This document shows positions 11,935 through 25,800 of a DNA stretch of 64,000 nucleotides, one piece after another; the stretch's first letter is position 1; each line of letters opens with the position of its first letter. The notes under the pieces are model-generated. The model saw only the letters and a program-made list of their open reading frames with translations. It was not told the DNA's origin and made no database searches. This stretch comes from Aphidius gifuensis. Its lineage: Eukaryota > Arthropoda > Insecta > Hymenoptera > Braconidae. Position numbers and translations under genes: made by a program. Location of the stretch: assembly GCF_014905175.1 (NCBI RefSeq), contig NC_057788.1:26382154-26446153 (forward strand). The letters run 5' to 3'.

Positions 11935-12720
11935 TTGAATAAAAAAAAAGGAGTAAACTTTCCAAAACACGAAAATTACGAAATCGCAATTTTTTTTTTT
12001 TAAGGCCTAACAAAAATTTAAAATTATTAAGAAAAGATAAAAAAAAGTAAGGTTCCTAAAACATCGAATACCTCTTTGCTAATTATATTCTCCTAATACA
12101 AAATTCTATTTTTTTTCAAATTTCGCCGGACTAAAAATTTATTTCATTAGGGAGTTATAAAATAAAAGAAGTAAACTTTATAAAATATTAAATACCTCTT
12201 TCCTAATTATATTCTCCTAATACAAAATTCTATTTTTTCAAATTTCGCCGGACCAAAAATTTATTTTATTAGGGAATTATAAAATAAAAGATGTAAACTT
12301 TATAAATTATAAAATACCTCTTTGCTAATTATATTCTCCTAATACAAAAAGCTATTTTTTTCAAATTTCGCCGGACCAAAAATTTATTTTATCAGGGAAT
12401 TATATTATGAAAGAGGTAAACTGTATGAAACATCAAATACCTCTTTGTTAATTATATTTTCTTGATACAAATTGCTTATTTTTTTTGAAAATTGAAAATC
12501 AATAAGGGATTGTAAAGTAAAGAAAGTAAGCTTTCCAAAACACTTAATACCTCTTTGCTCATCCTATGTTCCTGATACAAATCGATAAAATTTTTTCAAA
12601 AAAATAAATCAGGCAACTAGAAAATTGAGGAGGTAAATTAAAAAAAAAAACACTGAATAGCTCTTTCCATGTTTCTAATTCAAATCGAATTATTTTTCTC
12701 AATTATTTGGCAAATAAAAA
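11935..12720. repeat. degenerate minisatellite, about 123-bp unit
   Basis: Direct repeats begin with a form of AATACCTCTTTGCTAATTAT at 12067, 12191, 12313, 12436 and 12546, with a decayed copy near 12655 and a partial copy from about 11935. The periods are 124, 122, 123 and 110 bp. Three adjacent units also share TTTCGCCGGAC and the segment with TTATTAGGGA. The array fills the gap between the semaphorin and the QRICH2-like gene and has no open reading frame. Confidence 0.85.
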
Positions 12721-12954
12721 ATTAACATAACTAAATAAATTACCATCTAGTTTAATAAAATAGTATATAAACATATGTATACATTTATATAGCTCATTTC
12801 TTTGTTTTTTTCTTTCATTTTTAAATTTTAAAATATCCAAAGTTCATTTACCATTTATAATTGAAACAAATGAAATTGTGTTAGCTGTCAAATTCATAGT
12901 TATGTAAATATCTAAATATTTACAACCTTCGTTCGGTCATAACTAAATTCAAAA

Positions 12955-15900
12955 ATGGCTTCCTCTGATCAGGATGCTATAAGTCTACAAGTATCACTAC
13001 CTCAGATGCTCGACCTAGCTCTTGGAACACCAGAGGTATCAAAAAAAAAAAAAAGAATAAAAACAATTACTCTATACATTTATCATCTTGTGGTTAATAG
13101 GTTGGAGCATTCAATTTTAATCTTCTTCATAATTTTTTGCACGTTGTTCTACATCAAATTGATTTAAAAAATACAAAAGTTGAGTACAGGGGTGATAATG
13201 CAAATCGAATAAAGGTAATTTCTATTTAGTTCAACTGGAAAAAAAGAAAGTACATTTGTAGAGTATATATTTAAATATTTGTTTAGACAATGGTTTCTTC
13301 ATTAAAATCTGGACCAAGTATTGCATTGCATGAATACAGTATAACTGATGGATCAGGTAACATATTTCAAAGGGGTGAAAACGCTGAAGGATTGTCAAGT
13401 CCTGTTGACATTGTAGCTGCAGATAAAAATAATGGATTGAGAATGTCAAAGGGAACCAAACAACAAGTTGGACCTGGAGCTGGCACTGCACTCGAATCAA
13501 TAATATATGTAGAGCCAGTTTTAGATGGAGCAACACCAACAGGACTAGCTTTTAAAGATCTAGATGATTCTGTAATTACAAATTAAAATATTAAAACTTT
13601 GAATAACCAATAATTTCTTGCAATAATTAATTATAGGTAAAACGACTACAGCAACAGTTTCAAGCATTGGAAGAACTTGCTACGACACCAGAAATGGTGG
13701 AACGTCTCAAGACTAGCAGAACTGATCCTCTCAGTGACATGTGGCATGTTATTAACATCAACAAAAGACTTGATGCTACTGAGCAGGGAATTAATAAAGT
13801 ACATGTGTTATAATTTTTATTTTTTTTTAGCTTGTATTCTATTATTTTATTTTTTTGTATTTATCTTAGGCAATGACAATGCTTCAAGATTTAATAAAAG
13901 GTGATAAGATTGAAATAATTGGCTCAGACAAAGCTCCTGAAGACGTAAAAATTCTCAATGATAGAATTACAGAATTAGAAATGAATTTAGTTTACTTAAA
14001 TGATGATTTAAAAAATATAAAAGAAAGTCAAAATACCAAAGTAGCATCTACAAAAAATTTATCTCCTACACCTGGAAAATCTGAACATGAAAAAATGCCA
14101 AAATCTAATCAAGACGTTCCAACAGCTGGTTCTAAGTCTTCTTCAAAATCACCATCGTCAACATCTGAAAATAAAGAATCTTCAGCTTCTAAAATTAAAA
14201 AAAGTGAACCACAATTACCTATTACTAATTCAAAATCACTGGTAGCAGCATCTGATACGTCGTCTCCTAAAACTTCTAAAACTGATTCACCTCAAGCAGA
14301 TAATTCAACTACATTAAAAGAGGTAAAAAAAGAAATATCCAGTGTATCAGTGGCAGAAGAGTCTTCAAAACCAGTTGATACAGCTTCAGAATTAGTCAGT
14401 GGTTCTGCTGATAGTTCTAAAACTGATAATAAAAAAGAAATAATAGAGGCTCCTGGCCAACAGACGACAACCAGCCGAGCAGCTATTACCAAAAGTGGAT
14501 CAGTTATCGGTAAACTTATATTTTTTTTTTTATTATTATACAAATTTGGTTTATTAATTAAATAAATTTTCAGGTAATATTGATTTGAGTGAATTAAAAA
14601 CTGATGTTGACAATATAAAAACAGAAATGGAACAAACAAAGGCAGATATTTCTAACATGAAGAAAGAAGTAGAAAAAACGAAACAAGATACGATGGATAC
14701 ACAATTAAAAGTTGATAATTTATCAAAGTCTATGGAAAATTATAATATTCCAATTGACAATAATATTAATACAACAAACAATTCTCTTGAAAATGCTCAA
14801 TCTTCCAATGTTTCAAGTAATATTGAAATTCCAGAAGCTGTTAATGATGCTCGTACTGAAAGTGGAACAAATATACAAGCAGATAATTCTACATTGGCAA
14901 ATTCGACATCTAATAATGCAGCATTAAATGATGCTCATAAAAACGAAAAAACTGTTAAGTTACCTTCAGTCGTCAACACTCAAAACTCGAGTAAATCCAA
15001 ATTATCAACACCAAAAGTAACTGGTAACAATTCTCAAGTTGAAAATATCTTATCTACACCAAAATTAACTGGTAATAATTCTAAAGTTGAAAATAATTCA
15101 TCGACACCAAAAGTAACTGCTAATAGTTCTAAAGCTGAAAATAATTCTACACCAAAAGTAACAGCTAATAATTCTAAAATTGAAAATAATTCTACACCAA
15201 AAGTAACTGGTGATAATTCTAAAGTTGAAAATAATTTATCAACGCCAAAAGTAACTGGTAATAATTCTAAAGTTGAAAACAATTTATCAACACCAAAATT
15301 AAAAGAAAATAATTCAAAAAATGAAGATAAAAAAAGTCAATTAATTGATGGACAAAAATTATTCCTAAATTTACCTGGTAATGAAGATGAAAAAATCGAA
15401 TTAATGGAGGCCATTCGTAATATTGAAATAATGTATGGTGAGGCAATACAAAATTTAGAAGTTCGTATATTATCACTGGAAGATTCAATCAAGACTATCA
15501 ATGAAAAAATGTGTAATTTGGAGGATGGTTTAGAATGTAGTGCTGGTGATGGAATTCAAGAAATTCAGGAACTCGTTACAACAATTCAAGGTATTCAAAA
15601 TGACATTGAAAAAATTAATCAAACTGCTGCGAGACTTTGTCAAGAAAAAGAAGATCGTGATAAATGTACAAAAGTACGTAATTGTTTATTATTAATTAAT
15701 TTATTATGTATATTTATTTGTTATTTTTTAAATACCATTCAGGGACTCAGTGAGCAGATTGAGTTGTTGAAAACTGTTAAAGCAGATAAAGAAGAGCTTC
15801 AAGGTGCACTTGCTGATAAAGCTGATGCTCACACAGTCAATAACAAGGTAAAAAAAAATATTAAAAATTTAAAATACATTTATAATTAATTTCACAATAA

Positions 15901-17292
15901 AATGTAGGTATCTTGTGATAAATTTGACACAACATGTGAAGATTTAACTCGCTGCTTGGATAATACAATTGCAAAGCTAACTCATCAAGAGTACATTTGG
16001 CAAGAAGCACTTGACTCAGTGCAGCAAGAAGTTGAAGGTAAACTTGATAAAATTGAAATATCACCAATCAAAGAATTCGTGAATACTCGCTTGAAATTAC
16101 TTCAAGATAAGTTGAAAATACTTTTTGACAAACGTCGTGAAACTGAAGCAGCTGGAACAAGAAAAATATTAACGTAAGTAATTAAATTTATAATTTACAA
16201 GTTGTATTTTTTTACTTACTTTAAAACTTAATAAAAAATTTTTTTTAAAAGTGATGTACAGTGTATATCATGTGACAAGAAAACTATGATGAAAGTAACT
16301 GAAAGCATAAATTATCGATCAGATCCTATGCCATGCAGTAGAGCAATAAAGCCTTATTTGATTTATGAATTAAATCAAGTAAAAAAGCAGCATAAAAAAG
16401 TACCAAGTCGTACTGCTATTCAATTTTCTCCAGCATCACCTAAAAGATCAAAGTTTGACCAGATGGATAAACCATCAAGGTATATACTATTTCCATATAT
16501 TGTATTTTATGATATAATAAAATTTTATAGTTATAAAAATATAAATTTAGGGATCAAATTTGTACTCGATATTGTGGGGGAAGTCATACCATAACTTCAC
16601 CTCATCAAAGAATCATGAGAATGGGCCATTTCTTAGCTCAATGGGGACCAGAAGCAATTCAACTTGGTGAAGGTGTTGTTCAAGGATCAGATGGACAACT
16701 TTATAAAAGCAGACCTATGCCTTCTGGTGCTGTTTCTAGAAAACCAGATCCATGTGATCCTTGTACTTGTAATGAAACAGAAGTTAAAAAAACATCTCCA
16801 GTATCTCGTCAAGTATGTTTTTTTAAATATTAAATTTTCATTATTTAAATATGCTTGTTGATTATTATTTATATTATTGTTTTTACAGTCTTCTGATGTA
16901 ACAGCAGCAGCTCCACCTAAAACAAGCCAAATCAGTCAAAATAAAACAGTTAGTACAACACAAGCAACATCAAGACGACAGAGTATTAAAAAGACTGCAA
17001 ATTCATCAAAAGGACTTCATTCAACAGTGATAATTTTTTAAATAATTTACCTTTAATTTATAATCATTTGTATTTATAATTTATTTTATTTTTTTAACAG
17101 CAATCATTGCAACGAGAACCAAAGTCTTCTTCTAATGTTTCTCCAACTTCATTAACCATTAAACAGGAAAAATCAGAAGAAAAATTTACACCAAGTCCAC
17201 CAATTTCTCCACAACGTACTTCAATCACAATCTCAAAAATAAATGAGGAAGAAGAAAACGATGATGAAAGCATTGAAGAAAATTATGAATAA
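12955..17292 (+). CDS. QRICH2-like coiled-coil protein (DUF4795)
   Basis: Twelve exons give about 1190 residues: 12955-13035, 13101-13214, 13287-13571, 13637-13798, 13870-14509, 14574-15673, 15743-15847, 15908-16173, 16252-16479, 16551-16812, 16889-17026, 17101-17292. Splice sites and phases agree; the donors GTAATT at 13572 and GTGATA at 17027 are the weakest. The N-terminus (SLPQMLDLALGTPEVGAFNF) is followed by Ser/Thr/Lys-rich disordered sequence, seven short repeats, then coiled coils (about 660-920). Next comes the DUF4795-type segment with QCISCDKK, ICTRYCGGSHT and RMGHFLAQWGPEA. A Cys cluster (DPCDPCTC) and an acidic C-terminus close it. The resemblance to vertebrate QRICH2, a sperm flagellum protein needed for motility, is clear in this last domain; testis expression is inferred. 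The stop codon overlaps an AATAAA. Confidence 0.82.
15005..15327 (+). repeat. coding tandem repeat in the QRICH2-like gene
   Basis: Seven consecutive copies of a 14-16 residue unit related to STPKVTGNNSKVENN (42-48 bp each) lie in exon 6. The last copy is diverged (STPKLKENNSKNED). The unit has no cysteines or hydrophobic core and looks like a disordered linker between two coiled-coil parts. The minus-strand open frame in this interval is the mirror of the repeat. Confidence 0.9.
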
Positions 17293-19816
17293 ATTTAACA
17301 AAAAATTATTGATATATAAAAATTATCAATGAAAATACAAAAATCGAAAGAAAACATCAATTTATTTCCATTTGAAAAATTATTGGTTCTAACATTTCTT
17401 GTATGTATTTATTAAATTATTTTTATTATTTATAATTGGGATTGTTTTTTTTTTTTTTTTGGTTTCTTGATTACATTGCCATTTCTAATGAGAATGTATC
17501 AGAACTTTTCTACCGTTATTACCTGCAACAACAAAAATATTTGCTTCTTACATAATTTTTTTTGTTATATTGCCACTGCCCATTTCATTCTTAATTTTTA
17601 CTCTTTATCATATTTGATTACACATAAGGAATTACGATTTCCAAAAACTGATTATATTTTCAATTTTTCCTAGTATGTATATTTTTTATTACTGAATATT
17701 TTTTTTTATAAGGGTTCAACTAACTGGCACTAGTTAGGCCAGGACTAGATAATACATAATATGAAGTTTAAGGTACAGGGGAATAACTATACATAACTTT
17801 TAGCATTTTTTAATTTTTTTCTCTTTTCATATGTAACCTACTATAGCTGCTAGTTAATCAATTAATACAGTAACTATTACTAGAGTATAATATGTGTTTA
17901 TGGAAATCTTATGATTAAATCAACACACTGGAATGTCTTTTGCAGCGCGATGACAATATTCAATTAGTAAAATTGTAAAGTTATTAAGGACGATTATAAT
18001 TTTATCTTATTTTTTTTTCCTTTTTATAAAACCCTGACGTCCATACTTTTTTCTTCTTTTTATTTTTAATTTTTTTTTTCTTTTTATTCTCTCTATAGTA
18101 TGGAACGTCGATATGCATTTATCGATTATAATTAATAATACTGGCAGTTTACAACGTACATGTTATTTTTTGAAAAATTAAATTCAGCATTACTGTTTTT
18201 TTTTTTTTGGACAGGATTGAGTGTTTACGAACATAATACAATTAATTTTTCTAAATGTAGAAAAATATAAATATTCCTGCAAATAATCCAATTGTCATTT
18301 GCAATCCTGTAATTTTTTTTTTTTTTTATTTTTCTTTTATTATGTTATTTTTTTTTAATTGGTAAAAAACTTTTTAGTACTTTTTATCAAGTTAAATAAA
18401 AATCTATCACTCACCTTTTTTATACGCTCGTGTCATATATATGATTTATAATTTTTTTTTAATTATTTTAATTACATTGTCATGAGTGATGCGATTATTT
18501 ATGTACGATATTTTGTACGGCGAAATTATTGTTATGCCACGGACGTTAATTATTATTGTAAACAATAATTGATTAATTTAAAATTAATGACCCGAATAAG
18601 TATTTTTTTTTTCTTTTTTTCTCTCAAAGCAAAAATGTCTTAATTAATAAATTAATATCACATGAAAAAATATGTATTAGTTGCATTAAAAAATCGTAAA
18701 CATTGTAAACAGTTTTTAATTTTCAATATAATAAAATGTACGAATTACTTAGCATCAAATGAATTATTAGTAAATAATTCTTTTTTTTTTATGACTTTAT
18801 ATATCATAACAATAAGTTCGGCGTATTTACATATATAATTTACGGTTTTACATATACATATTTAAAAATTACATACGACAATGACATTATTAAATTCTGA
18901 TTATTCATTTGAAAGAACAACTAACCAGTTATTTAGTTAAGCATTTTCTTTTTTTTAATCATTAAACTATTAGTCACGTTTTCTTTTTTTTTTTTTTAAT
19001 CTATTTACATTTCTTTTTCTAATCAATAAGCGATATAACTATGCTTGTAATTGTTTTTATAATCCGGTGCTAAATTACCCACTATCATCGCGTGTTTTTT
19101 TTTTTTTGGTATCAATGTGATCTGATAGAGTATCGCCACGTAGCCAATTATTTCTTACAAGTTAAGAGTGTGATACATCATTTTGTCACCTCTATTTTTT
19201 TTCTTGTAGTGTTACTTGCCTGCAAGTGTTTTCAGTGCTTTAGAATTATTCTATTTTGCCTTCTTTTCTTCTATGTTTGATTTGGTTTTTTTTTTTTTCA
19301 TATAATTGAAAATCAATAAGACGGTTCATTTATTTATTTTTTTTTTGAATTATTGCAAAAACTGATCGTTCAGCTCATAACCGAGGTAGATTGGCGCAAT
19401 TTTTATATTTTAAAAAGGGAAGACAAATAATGTATCAAAAGTTTATTTAACTAAATTTTGAATTTTCCCTGAATATTAATTGTTGAGGTGTATTTTTGTT
19501 GGCTTTGACATTCTAAATTGTTGTAATTTTAATTAAATAATCTGGCCATGATATAGGTACTTTGTACTATAACTGTAACCGAGTGTTTTTTAATTATTTA
19601 AAAATATTTATCCATGAAATTTAATTCTTCAATTGATTCAATTATTGTCTTTTTACAAGTCAACTCGCATATTTTACTTGTAAAAACAAATTGGCTGTGT
19701 TTTAAATACACTAAACCATGGTCCATTCTTCGCAAAAATTTAAATGAAATTTTTTCTTAATAGTTTTATTAAATTGGAATATTCAGCGCCCATTACAGGT
19801 CGCTACGATAAATGCG
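17293..19816. other. convergent intergenic region
   Basis: This lies between two gene ends facing each other: the QRICH2-like gene on plus and the SH2 adapter on minus. It should contain both 3' untranslated regions. It consists of T-rich and A-rich runs with no supportable open frame. TTTATT motifs near 19330 and 19440, which read AATAAA on the minus strand, are possible polyadenylation signals for the adapter. Confidence 0.5.
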
Positions 19817-22800
19817 CTACAAAAGTTGTGCTATAACTGGATGCAATAGACACATATGTTCAGCTCCACGTATAGGAAGACGATTAACACTAAAATGGCG
19901 TACCATTTCCGGGATAGTCTCAAATGGTTTGCTGAATTGTCCAAGGATATAAGCATTTAAATCATCATTTCTCTGGATTCGCATATGCATAAAACCTCGA
20001 GCACTTCTAAAATACAAAATAATTAAATTAAAAATCTTTTAAAAATTGAATTTATTTTTAATTATTAATTAATAAAATTAATTTTCTTACTTTAGTGATA
20101 AAGAATAGTCTTGTTTAGTTGACTCGCTATTTCTAACAAGATAACTTCCTTCACGAAGAATTCGAAGTACTGCTTCAGCTTCGATTCTTGTTAATGATCC
20201 ATGATACCATCTTACAAATTAAAAATAAAAAAACAAATTATTTTAATTAATATTAAAATTAATTTATTATATTTACTGTAAAATTAATATAAATATTTAC
20301 CCTTGTCTTTCAAGGGGTAAGTCAACGTCAACAAGATCAGCAGATGCTCGTGTTGTGGTTAATTCAAGTGGAAGTCCAAGGCTAAGACCACCTGGTTTTT
20401 TCATAATTTGAAGACCAACTCCGTTAACTCCATTATTTCCACTACTATCCAAGTTCAGAGTCATCTTTGGTCGCGTCGTGCCGCCGCCTGAAATGAGTCA
20501 GCCGACAGTTAGACGCCGTATAGAAAATTTTACCAAGTTTACGTCGAGCTAATAATCTAAAAATTTTATGAGCAAAGATTATCGGGTCAAAATAGAATTG
20601 CTATTACAACCATCTTTCTCTATCATGTCAATTTAGATGAGTTATTATTTTTTTTATTCGAGTTTTTTTTTCTTTTTTAACTGCATTTTATCGTTTCCCC
20701 TTTGAACCCATTCCAAAAATTAATCTTTTCCATGAAAAATTAGTTTGTAATCCTGATCAAAGACTGAAGCATATTCAGCTCTTAAAAAAAAAACCAATTA
20801 AAAATGTCTGGTATTGTAATAATCTTATTTTTTTTATTTAACGAAATTTATTTATTTAAATTATCAATTATTATTAGCTATAAAGAATAAATTTATATTC
20901 AACATTATTTTTATAGAATGGGTGATTTAAAAAAATATGGCAAATTGATCTTGAATATGACATGAGGATAAACAAGTTGGCTGAAACGTCAGTTTATTTT
21001 GACTACACAATTTGTAAATGAAGTGCAGACAAAATATGAGATAAGAAGCAGGGTTGAACTTCAAACATCGATAAGCTGTCAAAATGTCTTTCTCATTTGG
21101 CTAACATCAACCGTACTTGTCTTACTCTACTATATTATTTTCTTGCGTGGATATGCTATATCCCAGACAAGAAAAAGTCGAAGGATAATTTTGTTTTTGC
21201 CATTTTCTCATAGCAGTTGAATTTTTTTTTATATATATATTTATTTTTCTGATTTTACGAACGAATGATGCGGGTCTAGGAAAATTGCTTTGACGTCTGT
21301 ATCACTGAGTTAGTCGTGTTTGTCAGATAATGTGATCTGAGTTTTCACATCCTTCAGAATTTTTAGTATAGATTTTTCTTTTAATTCTAGATATACCAAA
21401 GAAAAAAAAAAACAATATGTAGTAATGCAGGAAAAACTTTATGAAATAAATTTCTTTGTTTATTTTTTATTTTTTTTATTTGTCGAAAGCGACCTTGAGT
21501 ATTATTAAATATTAACGATTTGCCAAGATCAACCTTTACTTTCTGAGATTGGTGCTGTCTGTTTTATTCAATTTAATCCAACCAACTCGATTCATCGTGG
21601 TCCATTACGTTTCGTTCTTATTATTTTTTAAATTATATAATACTTTATGTTTTTTAAAAATTCACAATGATCCTCACAGGTATATAGAATTATTTTTTGT
21701 AATACGTAGAATAGGTTCAATATGAAAATAAACATTTAATCGCACTTATTTTCTGATTTACTTTTATTTTCTATTTTTTTATTTATTTTAATATACACAT
21801 TCGTGTATATACTTCCATCCTTTTTAACCAATGACGGTTTTAATATACGTCTACGTACGGAGATACATCTCAATCAATTTCGACATGTCCCTCTAGGTTG
21901 TACCGTAGGGAAATGGAGGAACAGTGTAATGGAAATCGCATCGCTTGGGTTTGTATAAAGAAAATGAAAATAAAAAATAAAAATAAAATAAGAAAAACAT
22001 GTAGCACAAGTGGATGAAGTAAAAAAAAAAAAAAAAGTACTTGCCCGGTACAATTAAGCATGAACCAGACGCAAAGAATTTTTTTTTTTCTTGATGTAAT
22101 AAAAAAATAAAAGAATTGCTAAAGAAGAGACAAGTAAATAAGAAATTACTGTAGCGAAAAAAAAAGTTCTGCTATTTGTAAATATTTTAATTTAATTTTT
22201 ACTTAAAAATAACAAAGTAAATTTTTTTATTGATTTTTATGTGCATTTGTTTATTTAGAACGACAAAAAATTGAAAGTAGAAAAATAAATAAATAAATAA
22301 ATTAATGTGGTAATTTGAAATTCAGGATATTATTATATAGAAATGTTACTTATTTGAATTTTGAATATATTTATACATTTTTTTTTTTTATAAATTATAG
22401 GATGAAGCAGATTCAAGATTTGTGATAGATATGTCATGAGAAGGTGAGAGACATACATCAGCTGTCTTCTCACTCAATCGTCTTTTAGCCTGGAGGCAAA
22501 ACCACGCACCGGATACTACTACCACTCAGTCTCCAGGGAAATTTCTAGTCACGAACAAACAGCGAGGGGGTATCCTCGCACTTCAACATCATAGCGAAGA
22601 AAAAAAATAAAATTGCGACTCAATTCCCTTAATTTTTACAAAGAAAAAAAAAATTCAAGATACTCGCATATTCTAATCCCACGACGATTTATGTCAAATA
22701 ATATTGAACTCTGATTTTCAAATATTACTATTATTATTTGTTTTAATTTATTTAAATTTCATAAAGCATTGGCAATTGTCATTCATGAATCTTGGCTGTT

Positions 22801-25800
22801 ATCGGCAAATCTCATTGTCCCTATTGATAATGTAGCAAATAGAAAATCCTGTTTAGAATCCTTGATGCATTTAGAAACCTCATGAAATATGAAATTTTTC
22901 ATTTGCTTTCAACACTGGTCATCCACTTACAATTTGTCCCTCGGATTACACGCCAAGATTTCATGATAGGCTAAAAAAAAAAATCCATGTTCAAAATAAA
23001 ATAAAAGATATTCTCTTGAAATAACTTTTTTTTCTTTTATTTATTTTTCTTAGTCCAAGCTGATTTGATTCAAATTGAAGGACGAAACACGCCTTAACGG
23101 AAGTTATTTTATTTATTTATTTTTCCTCTCAAAAATTCAAGTGACAACATTTTTCTAGATCAAAAATAATATTATCTTTTACCCATGCTTGCAAGCTTAC
23201 ATGATTTCCGGGGTCAAGAGAACTGTCAAAGTTTAACAAATATTGAATGTAATGATATTAGGATAAAAGCCAAAAATTTTATTGATAGAGTTGTATTAAC
23301 GAGTTGTGCTAAAATAAAATAGACTTAGTATTAAAATCATTAAAGCATTTACCAACCTCTATTTATGGTCACATGATTTTTGTTCACATTAAATTTTATA
23401 TGAAATCTTTGTATGCGAAAATTGCACGAAACTTTGGTCATTTAATTTTGACAATGTTAGTTGTATTATAGAATTGTGATTTACACTTTTAATGGTAGAG
23501 TTAAGTTATTGTTTTAAAAGCACCATTATAATTCCAAATTCTATTCGTGAAAACATTTTATATTCATTTAAAAAACGTGACAATGTATTTTATTATTTTT
23601 ATTTTAGAAATTAAAAATATTATTATTGTAATTGACTTTTCTTAACTTTTATTTATTTTTTTGTTTCAAAGTTTCTTTGTTTTACCAAGCTTTACTTGTT
23701 TATATAGCATGATTGTTGAAAATGTTCCCAAACGATAATAGTCTGAACTCGGAAACGTCGAATAATCATAAATCAATATTTTAACAGTTAAGTTTGCCAA
23801 TTTTTTTTTTTTTGATAAGTCGTTGCGTTATAAGGACCTACTTAGCTATAATTTTAAATTTTATAAAATGTCATTTCTCGAAGCTTTTTAGTGTATCAAG
23901 TGTGTACTCCCTTTCATGCTCGTTCCCATTTATTTAATACCACTACAGTTTGAATTCTCATACATTTTTTTTCTCATATATGCATTCTATATTTTTTTTA
24001 CTCCACCAGCTAACATATTTCCACGAAACCTTTCAGCTCAAAGGCAAAAACGTGTAATATTCCCCTCTTCTGGTGTGATTGGAAAATTTCCGGCTGCCTA
24101 TATGGTACAATAGTTTTCACTGTGTAGAATCAACCTTGCAGAAATTTTTTATCTTATTATGGCAGATGTATATTTTTTCTGAGATTGAATTTAGTTTACT
24201 ATATAATTGATAATACTGTTAATTTTTTAAGTATGCTTAAAGATTTTCAAGTGATAAAATTTACGTCTCCACTGGTATTCAATTTTTAACAGGTAAAAAT
24301 GCTACATATATAAAATCAATAATTCATGATTCTCTTTACAGCCATCATGCTGATAACAGAGCCCATATTTCAACTGGGTGGTCTTGATCTTATTGCTTGA
24401 AGAAGCATTACAGCACGAGTCTAGCCATGTGAAAAGTGTACGATAACGTTCGGGACGATTACTTTTTTTTTTTTCACTCTTTTCCTTTAGCCTACCGTCT
24501 GTGTACAGTGTTTAACGTCTCTGACAGATCTACGACCGTCTTCAATTCTTAAATGACCCATGACGCTTCGTGGTGACAATAAAAATAATGTCTTGACTCA
24601 ACTTTTTTTTACTACTTTGTTATAATGACGAACGAAATAATAATAATAATCATAAATAAAAAATACTAAAACACAAGAATTGGCAACATGAATGTAGTTA
24701 AATGATGCAAAAATGTCTGATAGTATCATGACACTGTTGGAAGTATTTTAAACAATGAATATTTGTAGACTTAAATGTACAGAATTTATCTCATCTCCGA
24801 CACTTAGATTTTATCGTGTTGTAAATAACAGTAAATAATTCATGATCAGGTGCTTTTTTTAGATACAAAAGAAAAATAAATATCTTTTTTATTTTCATTT
24901 TGTTTCAAGTTATTTTTGTCGATTAAATAAAAAATATAAAGCTCAATATATTATTTTCTATACATTTTATAAAATTTACCAAGATCACAATTTATGTGAA
25001 ACGACACTCGCAAGTAGAGCATGATATTTCCAATATTACCAATACGCCTGCGTCACCGTCAATGCAGAAGCTTCCAACGAATTTTTTTTTTTTTCTTTTT
25101 AGAGCCCACATAATATTTATTTGTGTTTATATGTGTGCAGAAGATGAGAAAATAGTTGGCAAAAATGTTAATGGTAAAATTGCCTTGCAGACGACTAGAC
25201 GCGTTATATGCCGATTTTACTGTCGTTTTCAACTGAAAGGTTTTCAAATTTTCACATAAAATTTTTTCATGTATATTGTTTTCAAGTGAACGAAAAATAC
25301 ATTGTATTACATAGTAAAAAAATAGAATCAAAAATCAATACTGAAAAATTTTTTTAAATTTAATTTGTATGATTAATTGTTATTTATATTTAATGCAAAA
25401 TTGATATTTATGGTTCTTGATTAATATTGGTATACGTATTCTAATTTAAAGTTAATCAACGACATCGTAATTTTGTTTCTAAATTAAACTCTAACACGCG
25501 ACACAGCACGTTGCTAATTATTGATGGCAGACACGTAGGTTGTAACGTATGTGGGCATACTGACACATCAAATCTCTCTTCTCGCAACGTTCAAACATAA
25601 TTCTATTAGTATTATAGATTAATGTCGATAATAGAAAATATATCGATCTTGTGGAATACTAATAAAGACAAAAATATTAGCTTTTCTTTGGAAGAAAAAC
25701 CATTACCTATTTATCAGTATAATGTCAACAAAAAAAAAAAAGAAAAAAACGAAGAGCTTTTAATTTGACAAATTAATCTGTTTTCAATTATTTCTTGATA

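Noticed and set aside
15034..15488. Minus-strand open frames with regular repeats
   Set aside because: Mirror of the coding repeat in the QRICH2-like gene.
20999..21220. 73-codon plus-strand frame with a hydrophobic middle
   Set aside because: It starts at TTG with no ATG, lies in an intron of the adapter, and no upstream exon supplies a start or a signal peptide.
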